The translations under genes and the position numbers were made by a program. From Nitrospira sp. (GTDB taxonomy: Bacteria; Nitrospirota; Nitrospiria; Nitrospirales; Nitrospiraceae), in the NCBI GenBank assembly GCA_015904055.1, contig JABMDE010000074.1, forward strand, positions 62,753-71,678: a stretch of DNA of 8,926 bases. The letters run 5' to 3'. Positions within the stretch are counted from its first letter, which is position 1, and each line of letters opens with the position of its first letter. Under the pieces are notes generated by a model. That model was not told where the DNA came from. It was given only the letters and a program-made list of their open reading frames with translations, and made no database searches. This document shows, piece by piece, positions 1 to 5,794 of this stretch.

Positions 1-104
1 AGCAGGTGTTCCACATCGATGCCTTGATGGCTGCGCCGCTGGGCATGGGCCGATGCCGTTTGTAAGGCTTCTTGCAATTTGACCGTCATACGATTCATAT
101 CCAT
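1..104 (-). CDS. clpB: ClpB disaggregase, N-terminal start only (runs off left edge)
   Basis: Minus-strand reading from the ATG whose complement is at 102-104 gives a protein beginning MDMNRMTVKLQEAL, which continues past the left edge. Only 34 codons are visible. They match the start of the ClpB N-terminal (Clp_N) domain: an amphipathic helix, then HAQRRSHQGIDVEHL, typical of the first Clp_N repeat. ClpB is the cytoplasmic AAA+ chaperone that rescues aggregated proteins with DnaK. The same start is repeated at 2057-2160 with six base differences in 104, all synonymous by my translation. A GAGGT ribosome binding site lies 9-10 bases before the ATG. This is likely the intact clpB copy, because the second is truncated, but the AAA+ modules cannot be seen here. 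Confidence 0.85.
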   Translation of the reverse strand, partial: MDMNRMTVKLQEALQTASAHAQRRSHQGIDVEHL

Positions 105-467
105 GGTCAGCTACCTCAGGTTCGTCTGATGAGTGTGTGTGGGATCTGTAATAATCATCGGCCGGTACAAGTCAACTCATGAGCAATGATCTGAGAGAAG
201 AGGTATGTCTTGACCTCTTTCGCAATCCCGATTAGTGTACGCATCGTCAGTCAGGATGCTGAAGAAGCCCGCCGGTCGGTGTTTTCTGTCTTCGCCGAAG
301 CGCTTTGCGCAGGTAGGTCGTATCACTCAAAGGCTTTTGATGATCCAGGCGGAAGCAAGAAACGTATCCACAGCCTTGTAGGCATCTTAAGCGGCTAGTT
401 GGCGTCGTTCCAAACTTCGATATCTGTAGTAGCCACAGAAGTACAACGAGTTTTTCAGTAGTCCGCT
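105..467. other. Divergent intergenic region between clpB and the membrane protein, left copy
   Basis: This 363-base stretch separates divergent genes. It holds the probable clpB promoter and, on the plus strand, TTGACC at 210-215 with TAGTGT at 233-238 (17-base spacer), a weak candidate promoter for the membrane protein gene that is also kept in copy 2. A 62-codon plus-strand frame starting at TTG 210 is probably not a gene: its partner in copy 2 ends after 45 codons, and most base changes between the two alter the amino acid. No RNA gene was recognised. Confidence 0.5.
148..175 (-). promoter_or_regulatory. Probable clpB promoter, left copy
   Basis: On the minus strand, TTGACT (complement at 170-175) and TATTAC (complement at 148-153) are separated by 16 bases, giving 5/6 and 4/6 matches to the housekeeping -35 and -10 hexamers. 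Transcription would start about 37 bases before the clpB ATG. The element is unchanged in the second copy (2202-2229) although neighbouring bases differ. I saw no clear CIRCE repeat and no clean heat-shock sigma-32 promoter. Confidence 0.45.
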
Positions 468-1298
468 ATGGTCGAACTGTTTTCAGCCACTCTCCATTTA
501 TATCGCCAGGCCTTACAGGCGACGTGGCGGTCGTTGATGCGAAGCTGGGTGATGGTTGCGGCGCTGATCGGATTCGCCTTGCTGTTCGTTGGTGCAGCGA
601 GAATCGTTGGCCCTTTGGGTATGATCGGCGGTGTGCTGCTTGGTCTGGTCAATGCCTTGCTGGTCGGCGCGACGTTGCGCCTTATCGAGCAGTCGCTGAG
701 CGCAGTGCGAACGATCCAGTTCACCGATGTGACCGAGAGCTTCGGCCATTATTTCTGGGACGTGATCGGCGTCGGCTTTGTGCTGTGGCTGCCGATGATG
801 GCACTCGACATGAGTACGCAAGCCAACCCCTATGGCGGGTTTTTTTCTTCCGCAGTGATGCTTCTCTTGTTTATCTTGTTAAATGCGGCGCCGGAAGTCA
901 TCTATCAAATCCGGCACGACTCGCCGCTTGATGTCTTCAAGGCCTCCTATGAGTTTGTGCTGGAGCATTGGATCGAATGGTTCCTGCCATTTGCCATTCT
1001 GGCGCTTCCCATCGTCGTTTCGCCGAGCGGGATTCAGGAATTTTTCAACCTCTCTACCGGGATCGGGCGTGGAGCGGGATTGAACTTTTTCCAGCTGATG
1101 CTGCTGCCGTTTACGTTGATTGGAGGATGGATGTCCTATATTGGTCTCGACCCTGACGCACAATGGATCTTCCTGCTTCTACTCACTCCGCTAGTGGCGA
1201 CCACAGCATTATTATTCCGCGGCCACCTCTTTGCATTATTGCGAAGTTCGACACGACGGCAACGGATGTTTGCGCATCGGATTGAGGAAGACCGGTAA
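468..1298 (+). CDS. Multi-pass inner membrane protein of unknown function, copy 1
   Basis: A 276-residue hydrophobic protein that I cannot assign to a named family. A short amphipathic N-terminus is followed by about seven likely membrane segments: near residues 27-46, 48-72, 97-115, 124-143, 170-190, 206-226 and 232-254. The tail is strongly basic (FRGHLFALLRSSTRRQRMF), consistent with a cytoplasmic C-terminus. A stop lies three codons upstream of ATG 468, so the start cannot move far up. No good Shine-Dalgarno sequence precedes it, which is odd. It is followed by 185 bases and a truncated kinase. A near-identical copy sits at 2521-3351, with about 10 residue differences, mostly conservative (L/V, I/V, E/D, D/N). 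I count roughly 60 base differences, about 50 synonymous, so both copies look protein-coding and constrained. Possible roles such as transport or envelope sensing are speculation. Confidence 0.8.
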   Translation: MVELFSATLHLYRQALQATWRSLMRSWVMVAALIGFALLFVGAARIVGPLGMIGGVLLGLVNALLVGATLRLIEQSLSAVRTIQFTDVTESFGHYFWDVIGVGFVLWLPMMALDMSTQANPYGGFFSSAVMLLLFILLNAAPEVIYQIRHDSPLDVFKASYEFVLEHWIEWFLPFAILALPIVVSPSGIQEFFNLSTGIGRGAGLNFFQLMLLPFTLIGGWMSYIGLDPDAQWIFLLLLTPLVATTALLFRGHLFALLRSSTRRQRMFAHRIEEDR

Positions 1299-1395
1299 CG
1301 GCTGAAACGTGCCGAATGCGCGTCATGAATATCGATTCCTCACGTGCTGATGTACTGCCTGGTAAATGTGGCTATAGAACGTAACGACGAACTGC

Positions 1396-1424
1396 TTGAG
1401 GCGGACAGTGAGACGGCGTATGCT
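1396..1424 (+). promoter_or_regulatory. Candidate promoter upstream of truncated kinase, left copy
   Basis: TTGAGG at 1396-1401 and TATGCT at 1419-1424 are separated by 17 bases (4/6 matches each). The arrangement is repeated at 3450-3478 before the intact kinase. A 40-base imperfect hairpin (1406-1445) overlaps the -10, with outer arms CAGTGA and TCACTG perfect here. The inner palindrome that is perfect in copy 2 has two mismatches here. The promoter call rests only on hexamer resemblance and conservation between copies. Confidence 0.3.
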
Positions 1425-1483
1425 TTTCCATACACCCGGTCACTGTGATGATTTCCCCTATTGTTTGGCTAAGGCGCTGACCC

Positions 1484-1693
1484 GTGGGACTTTCAATTTT
1501 TTGGCGTCTTCTTCTCACCTCGCTTGTGATCATCGTGGTCATGGGAGGAGTCAATCTGTATGCTCTTTTTCAGCTTCGACAGTTGACGGCGATGAGTACG
1601 GAGATGGCCGCGTATCACTATCCGGCGGTCGAGTCTGCAAAACGGCCGGCCAGCTGCGTCAGGTCGCGCCCGTACTTTTCCAGCGATTGGTAG
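1484..1693 (+). pseudogene. Truncated sensor kinase, first 54 codons only
   Basis: From GTG 1484, the first 54 codons encode the same residues as the intact kinase at 3536: cytoplasmic start, the first membrane segment (about residues 7-30) and the beginning of the periplasmic region. Homology stops at about 1645, where the sequence passes into reversed clpB. The frame continues for 15 unrelated residues and stops at 1691-1693, giving a 69-residue product without HAMP, dimerisation or ATPase domains. An AAGG motif lies 9 bases before GTG, as in the intact gene, so translation is possible. The six base differences from the intact gene in this part are all synonymous. It overlaps the clpB fragment tail to tail by 76 bases. 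Most likely a duplication remnant. Confidence 0.8.
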
Positions 1694-2160
1694 GTGCTTT
1701 CCGGATCCTGGGTCGTCACGCGCTGATTGCCGCGTATTTGTTGTAATCCGGTTAGGAGCTTGTCGCGAGTCAAGCCCAGCTTCTTAAAGGAGCCGTCATC
1801 CTGAGCAATAGCCAGCAGCACATGCTCGACGCTGAGATAGTCGTCTTTGAGCGACTTCTGTTCATCCTCTGCTCGGGCAAGTACCTGATTGAGTCGAGTG
1901 GACAGATGAAGCTGACCCGGGCCTCCTCCGGCGCCCTGGACCTGTGGCAACTTTGTCAGGGCCTGTTCGACGGACTGCCGAATAACCGGCAGCGCGATGC
2001 CGGTTCGTTCGAGCAGGGCGGAGGTCATCCCTCCCTCCTGATCGAAGAGTGCCAGCAGCAGATGTTCAACATCAATGCCTTGATGGCTGCGCCGCTGCGC
2101 ATGGGCGGATGCCGTTTGTAAGGCTTCTTGCAATTTGACCGTCATGCGATTCATATCCAT
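1618..2160 (-). pseudogene. Truncated ClpB: isolated N-terminal domain
   Basis: The minus-strand frame from ATG (complement 2158-2160) gives 180 residues. Residues 1 to about 171 are a complete ClpB N-terminal region: two Clp_N repeats (about 4-75 and 80-145), the LPQVQGAGG linker typical of ClpB, and the connecting helix ending YGRDLTQLA. Normal ClpB would continue into QGKLDPVIGRD and the first AAA+ module. Here nine foreign residues (GRFADSTAG) follow, read from the reverse strand of the kinase fragment, and then TAG. There is no Walker A, so no ATPase activity is possible. The ribosome site and promoter match those of the left clpB. Since the domain boundary is respected, a folded stand-alone N-domain could be made. 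In full-length ClpB this domain helps engage substrates. Remnant or small functional protein cannot be decided from the sequence. Confidence 0.8.
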
Positions 2161-2520
2161 GGTCAGCTACCTCAGGTCAGTCTGATGAGTGTGTGTGATC
2201 TGTAATAATCATCGGCCTGTACAAGTCAACTCATGAGCGATTATCTGATAGGAGAGGTATGTCTTGACCTCTTTTGTAATCCCGATTAGTGTACGCAGTG
2301 TCAGTCCGGATGCTGAAGAAGTCCGCCGAATGGTGGTCTCTGCCTTCGCCGAAGCGCTTCGCGCAGGCAGGTCCTATCACTCAGAGGCTCTCATGAGCTA
2401 GGCGGAAGCAAGAAACGTATCCACAGCCCTGTCGGCATCGTAAGCGGCTCGTTGGCGTCGTTCCAAACCTCGATATCTGTAGTGGCCACAGAAGTACAAC
2501 GGGTTTTTCAGTAGTCCGCT
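2161..2520. other. Divergent intergenic region, right copy
   Basis: This 360-base counterpart of 105-467 is about 88-89% identical to it by eye, with small insertions and deletions, so it has diverged more than the flanking coding parts. It keeps the clpB promoter hexamers and the plus-strand TTGACC (2264-2269)/TAGTGT pair. AGGAGAGG at 2251-2258 resembles a ribosome site but leads only to ATG-TCT-TGA or to a 45-codon TTG frame that is not conserved as protein between the copies. No other gene is seen. Confidence 0.5.
2202..2229 (-). promoter_or_regulatory. Probable promoter of the truncated clpB, right copy
   Basis: TTGACT (complement 2224-2229) and TATTAC (complement 2202-2207) are kept with the same 16-base spacer as in the left copy. 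The fragment therefore still has the control region of clpB. Confidence 0.4.
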
Positions 2521-3351
2521 ATGGTCGAACTGTTTTCAGCTACTCTCCATGTATATCGCCAGGCCTTGCAGGCGACGTGGCGATCGTTGATGCGCAGCTG
2601 GGTGATGGTCGCGGCGCTGATTGGATTCGCCTTGTTGTTTGTCGGCGCAGCGAGAATCGTCGGCCCTTTGGGTATGATCGGGGGTGTGCTGCTGGGCTTA
2701 GTCAATGCCGTACTGGTCGGCGCGACATTGCGTCTTATCGAACAGTCGCTGAGCGCAGTGCGGACGATCCAGTTCACCGATGTGACCGAGAGTTTCGGCC
2801 ATTATTTCTGGGACGTGATCGGCGTCGGCTTTGTATTGTGGCTGCCGATGATGGCGCTCGACATGGGTACGCAGGCCAACCCCTATGGCGGATTTCTTTC
2901 TTCCGCGGTCATGCTTCTCTTGTTTATCTTATTGAATGCGGCGCCGGAAGTCATCTATCAAATCCGCCATGATTCGCCGCTTGATGTGTTCAAGGCCTCC
3001 TATGAGTTTGTGCTGGAGCATTGGATCGAATGGTTCCTGCCGTTTGCCATCCTGGCACTTCCCATCGTCGTCTCGCCGAGCGGAATTCAGGAATTTTTCA
3101 ACCTCTCTACCGGTATCGGGCGTGGAGCGGGATTGAACTTTTTCCAGCTGATCCTGCTGCCGTTTACATTGATAGGAGGATGGATGTCCTATGTTGGTCT
3201 CGACCCCGATGCTCAGTGGGTTTTCCTGCTTCTGCTCACTCCGCTAGTGGCGACTACAGCATTATTATTCCGCGGCCATCTCTTTGCATTATTGCGAAGT
3301 TCGACACGACGGCAACGGATGTTTGCGCATCGGGTCGAGGACAATCGGTAA
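2521..3351 (+). CDS. Multi-pass inner membrane protein of unknown function, copy 2
   Basis: A 276-residue paralogue of the protein at 468-1298, with the same length, the same start context (stop three codons upstream, no clear Shine-Dalgarno) and the same predicted topology of about seven membrane segments. Differences include L11V, S115G, F125L, a Met-to-Ile change in the sixth segment and a slightly altered C-terminus (RVEDNR against RIEEDR). No residue in the conserved loops between segments 3 and 5 (YQIRHDSPLDVFKASYEF) has changed. This copy lies 184 bases before the intact kinase gene, so it is the one positioned to be co-transcribed with the two-component system. The function is not recognised. 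A role in the same envelope pathway is only suggested by position. Confidence 0.8.
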   Translation: MVELFSATLHVYRQALQATWRSLMRSWVMVAALIGFALLFVGAARIVGPLGMIGGVLLGLVNAVLVGATLRLIEQSLSAVRTIQFTDVTESFGHYFWDVIGVGFVLWLPMMALDMGTQANPYGGFLSSAVMLLLFILLNAAPEVIYQIRHDSPLDVFKASYEFVLEHWIEWFLPFAILALPIVVSPSGIQEFFNLSTGIGRGAGLNFFQLILLPFTLIGGWMSYVGLDPDAQWVFLLLLTPLVATTALLFRGHLFALLRSSTRRQRMFAHRVEDNR

Positions 3352-3449
3352 ACGGCTGAAACGTGCGGAATGCGTGTAATGACTGCCGATTCCTCGCGCG
3401 CCGGTACATCGTCGAGCAAATGGTGCTATAGACAGTAACGACGAACCGC

Positions 3450-3499
3450 TTGAGGCGGACAGTGAGATGGTGTATGGTTTTCCATACACGTCATCATTG
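3450..3499 (+). promoter_or_regulatory. Candidate kinase-operon promoter with overlapping palindrome
   Basis: TTGAGG at 3450-3455, a 17-base spacer and TATGGT at 3473-3478 resemble a housekeeping promoter. A perfect 8-base inverted repeat (GTGTATGG 3470-3477, CCATACAC 3482-3489, TTTT between) covers the -10 and the expected start point, as an operator would. It is nested in a wider imperfect hairpin spanning 3460-3499. Directly after it, CATCA (3492-3496) and TGATG (3500-3504) form a short stem followed by five T (3505-3509), which could act as a weak attenuator if transcription enters from upstream. These readings are alternatives. All are inferred from sequence shape and from conservation with copy 1. 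Confidence 0.35.
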
Positions 3500-3535
3500 T
3501 GATGTTTTTCTATCGTGTAGTGAAGGCGTTGACCC

Positions 3536-5773
3536 GTGGGACTTTCAATTTTTTGGCGCCTCCTTCTCACCTCGCTTGTGATCATCGTGGTCATGGGAGG
3601 CGTCAATCTGTATGCTCTTTTTCAGCTTCGCCAGTTGACGGCGATGAGTACGGAGATGGCCGCGTATCACTATCCGGCGGTTGAGTCGGCAAAACGGTTG
3701 CTGGGTTCGCTCTACGCACAATTAAATAGCGAGAAAAAATATCTTGCCACAAAAGATGCGGCGTTCTTAACAAACTTCAACGAGGAGGTCGAGGAGTTTC
3801 AGCGAAGCCTTCAACATCTGCTCGGCCAAGAAAACACGCCGCAAGGGCAGAGTTTTCTCCAGGAGGTTGGTCGATTGCTCCAGGAGCGACTGGTCCTTTT
3901 TCATGATGGCTTCAAGGCCGCGGCCGACAAAGCGCCAACAGCCTTGCCTGGATACGAGAACCGGCGCGATGCACTGATGGACCGGATGTCGTCCTCGATT
4001 CAAAGCTATATCGATCTGCATGAGGCCCGCGTGAGCGTCGGGGTGAGTGAGTCACGAGCGAGTGCCGTCAAAGCTGAAGCCGTGACGCAACAGCTGGTCC
4101 TGGTGGCATTAGTCTTTGGATTGGGGCTCGCTGGTATTGCCAGTTACACGATCTTGCGTCCGCTTCGAGAGCTGCAAGGGCACATTAAGGAAATCGGCCA
4201 AGGGAAATTCGGGCAACCGCTTCAGATCGCCGCTCCCGCTGAATTGAAAGATTTGGTGGATACCGTGAACTGGATGGGAGTGAAACTTCAAGAACTCGAC
4301 GATATGAAGTCTGAGTTTCTTGCGCATGTGTCCCATGAGTTGCGTACGCCGATGGCCTCGATCCAGGAAGGCACGCACTTGCTGCTGGATGAGATTCCAG
4401 GTCCTCTCACACAAGAGCAACGGACCACGCTCCGTATTATGGCCGACAGCAGCAGACGGCTGATCCATTTGATCTCGACCATTCTTGATCTTTCGAAGAT
4501 GGAAGCCGGTATGATGGAGTATCGGATTGTTCCGGTGGATCTCAAGCGCGTCGCAGACATCTCCGTCAATAAGGTGCGCCTCCTGGCCGATTCCAAGCAT
4601 GTTCAGCTGCTGGTTGAGAATGCCGGAGAACGGGCCTGGGTGAAGGTGGATGCCCTGCGGATTGAACAGGTCCTTGATAATCTGCTCTCGAATGCTCTGA
4701 AGTTCAGTCCGGAAGGTGGCATTGTTAAGCTACAGATGAAACCAGATCAGCAAGCCGGTGTGCTTGAAGTCTCGGTATCCGATACGGGACCAGGCATTGC
4801 TACCGATGACCTCCCTCATATTTTCGAGCGGTTTTATCAAGGGCGTACAAAGGCAAAAAGTGCTGCAGCTGGAAGCGGCTTGGGGCTGGCGTTGGCAAAG
4901 AAGGTTGTCGAAGCCCACGGAGGAAGAATTTGGATAGAAAGTGATGCTGGTAAAGGAACGGCTGTACGGTTTATCCTACGGTTGGCGAAACAGAGAAGAG
5001 AAGAAGGACGAGAGCAGGGAAGGGAACAGGAGGGGACGGGGAGAATGACACGGCTGATTCTTCAGGTAGTAATACTCTCGACATTGCTAGGGGGCTGTGC
5101 GGCATGGGGCCCGACACCGCCCAGTAAGCCGTATTTTTCAGTTGACCAGACAGAGTTAAAGTCTTTTCAATCACTTATAAAGAAACAGGACGGGGTGGTC
5201 GAAAAATGCAGCGAAATCGGCACTTGCGATCATGCCTACTTTACAAGGGCGTTGCTTGGTCTCTATGAACGTCGCGAAATTGCAGAGAAATATTTTGGGA
5301 AAGTCATCGCGCTTGATCCAAAAGGTCAACTCGCTGCATCAAGCAAGGTCTGGCTGTTGTTGTTACAAGGACATCCAGCTCCGGCGTCGGTGTCGTGGCT
5401 GGATGCTCTTGTGGGAGCGCCTGCAATTGCCAGTACAAATTCAGTGCTGGTCAAAGCTACGGATCGCTTGGTGCGGGACTTGCTTGAGTGGGAAGGGAAT
5501 GTTCAGACGGTGGAATATTTGCAGCGAGAGATAGCCGATCGGGATCACAAGATCGAATCGTTGTTGAAGAAAGATCCGGGGAAGGGGGGCGCTGATCCTG
5601 CCTTGGTTCAGAACTTTCAAAAACAACTACACGACCGAGATAAAAAAATCGAGGAGCTGTCTACGCAGTTAGAAGCCTTAAAACGAATCGACCAGGAAAT
5701 GCGCGAGAAGGTGCGCCCGATCCGTCCGCCATCGACGGTCGCCCCGCTTTCTGCGCCGGACACATCGCCATAA
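3536..5773 (+). CDS. glrK: GlrK/QseE-like sensor histidine kinase, fused in frame to QseG-like lipoprotein
   Basis: The 745-codon frame starts at GTG 3536, with GAAGG 9 bases before it. Residues 7-30 are membrane segment 1, 31-185 a largely helical periplasmic sensor region, 186-208 segment 2, and 208-255 a HAMP-like linker. The HisKA domain has FLAHVSHELRTP with phospho-acceptor His267. The ATPase domain has the N box (DNLLSNALKF, Asn382 and Asn386), DTGPG (416-420), IFERFY (429-434) and GSGLGL (446-451). The stretch ASIQEGTHLLLDEIPGPLTQ after the H box closely resembles E. coli GlrK/QseE as I recall it. The kinase would normally end near residue 487. Instead an Arg/Glu/Gly-rich linker (488-503) leads without a stop into the lipoprotein at residue 504. 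Its signal segment could form a third membrane span (about 508-520) with inside-to-outside orientation. Either one polyprotein is made or the lipoprotein is re-initiated internally. Confidence 0.85.
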   Translation: MGLSIFWRLLLTSLVIIVVMGGVNLYALFQLRQLTAMSTEMAAYHYPAVESAKRLLGSLYAQLNSEKKYLATKDAAFLTNFNEEVEEFQRSLQHLLGQENTPQGQSFLQEVGRLLQERLVLFHDGFKAAADKAPTALPGYENRRDALMDRMSSSIQSYIDLHEARVSVGVSESRASAVKAEAVTQQLVLVALVFGLGLAGIASYTILRPLRELQGHIKEIGQGKFGQPLQIAAPAELKDLVDTVNWMGVKLQELDDMKSEFLAHVSHELRTPMASIQEGTHLLLDEIPGPLTQEQRTTLRIMADSSRRLIHLISTILDLSKMEAGMMEYRIVPVDLKRVADISVNKVRLLADSKHVQLLVENAGERAWVKVDALRIEQVLDNLLSNALKFSPEGGIVKLQMKPDQQAGVLEVSVSDTGPGIATDDLPHIFERFYQGRTKAKSAAAGSGLGLALAKKVVEAHGGRIWIESDAGKGTAVRFILRLAKQRREEGREQGREQEGTGRMTRLILQVVILSTLLGGCAAWGPTPPSKPYFSVDQTELKSFQSLIKKQDGVVEKCSEIGTCDHAYFTRALLGLYERREIAEKYFGKVIALDPKGQLAASSKVWLLLLQGHPAPASVSWLDALVGAPAIASTNSVLVKATDRLVRDLLEWEGNVQTVEYLQREIADRDHKIESLLKKDPGKGGADPALVQNFQKQLHDRDKKIEELSTQLEALKRIDQEMREKVRPIRPPSTVAPLSAPDTSP
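5028..5047 (+). promoter_or_regulatory. Internal ribosome binding site and start for the lipoprotein
   Basis: AGGAGGGG at 5028-5035 is followed 9 bases later by ATG at 5045-5047, in the same frame as the kinase. The site is much stronger than the one used by the kinase itself. It marks the start of a classic lipoprotein signal, so separate initiation is likely even though the upstream frame is open. Confidence 0.7.
5045..5773 (+). CDS. qseG: QseG/YfhG-like lipoprotein (3' part of the kinase frame)
   Basis: Read from ATG 5045 this is a 242-residue lipoprotein. MTRLILQVVILSTLLGGC is a clean type II signal, with lipobox LGGC and Cys18 as the acylated residue. A helical domain follows, with Cys residues at about 53 and 60 and tetratricopeptide-like helices (HAYFTRALLGLYERREIAEKYF then a KVIALDP turn). 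Next is a coiled coil of about residues 145-220 (QREIADRDHKIESLLKK and HDRDKKIEELSTQLEALKRI), and then a Pro/Ser-rich end. The layout of lipobox, helices, coiled coil and Pro-rich tail, and its place between kinase and regulator, match E. coli QseG. QseG binds the periplasmic domain of QseE and is needed for its activity. Naming follows context and layout; sequence identity is probably low. The stop is 21 bases before the regulator start. Confidence 0.7.
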   Translation: MTRLILQVVILSTLLGGCAAWGPTPPSKPYFSVDQTELKSFQSLIKKQDGVVEKCSEIGTCDHAYFTRALLGLYERREIAEKYFGKVIALDPKGQLAASSKVWLLLLQGHPAPASVSWLDALVGAPAIASTNSVLVKATDRLVRDLLEWEGNVQTVEYLQREIADRDHKIESLLKKDPGKGGADPALVQNFQKQLHDRDKKIEELSTQLEALKRIDQEMREKVRPIRPPSTVAPLSAPDTSP

Positions 5774-5794
5774 CGAACAACTGGAAGGCAGACC

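Larger units (their letters stand above)
1648..3697 (+). repeat. Second unit of a ~2.05 kb direct tandem duplication
   Basis: Bases 1-1645 recur at 2057-3697 in the same orientation, at offsets shrinking from 2056 to 2052 through small insertions and deletions. The unit runs from clpB codon ~171 (minus strand) through the intergenic region and membrane protein to kinase codon 54. The left end of unit 1 lies about 410 bases outside the window. The join between units is at 1646-1648: kinase identity ends after AAAACGG at 1645, and clpB begins at GGCCAG (1648), with only two unexplained bases between. By-eye identity is about 96% in the kinase start, 94% in the visible clpB start, 92% in the membrane protein gene and 88-89% in the intergenic part. 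Confidence 0.9.

Noticed and set aside
210..398. Small plus-strand frame (62 codons, TTG start) in the clpB/membrane protein intergenic region
   Set aside because: Its copy-2 counterpart ends after 45 codons because of a small indel, and about 10 of 14 changed codons in the shared part alter the residue. That is unlike real genes in this duplication, where changes are mostly synonymous.
645..660. Sigma-54-like TGGTCA-N5-TTGCT
   Set aside because: It lies inside the membrane protein coding region, is a weak match to TGGCAC/TTGC, and is lost in copy 2 by the L-to-V change.
1..3697. Insertion sequence or transposon as the cause of the repeat
   Set aside because: No transposase frame, no terminal inverted repeats and no short target duplication is visible at the 1646 junction; the repeated DNA is ordinary host genes.
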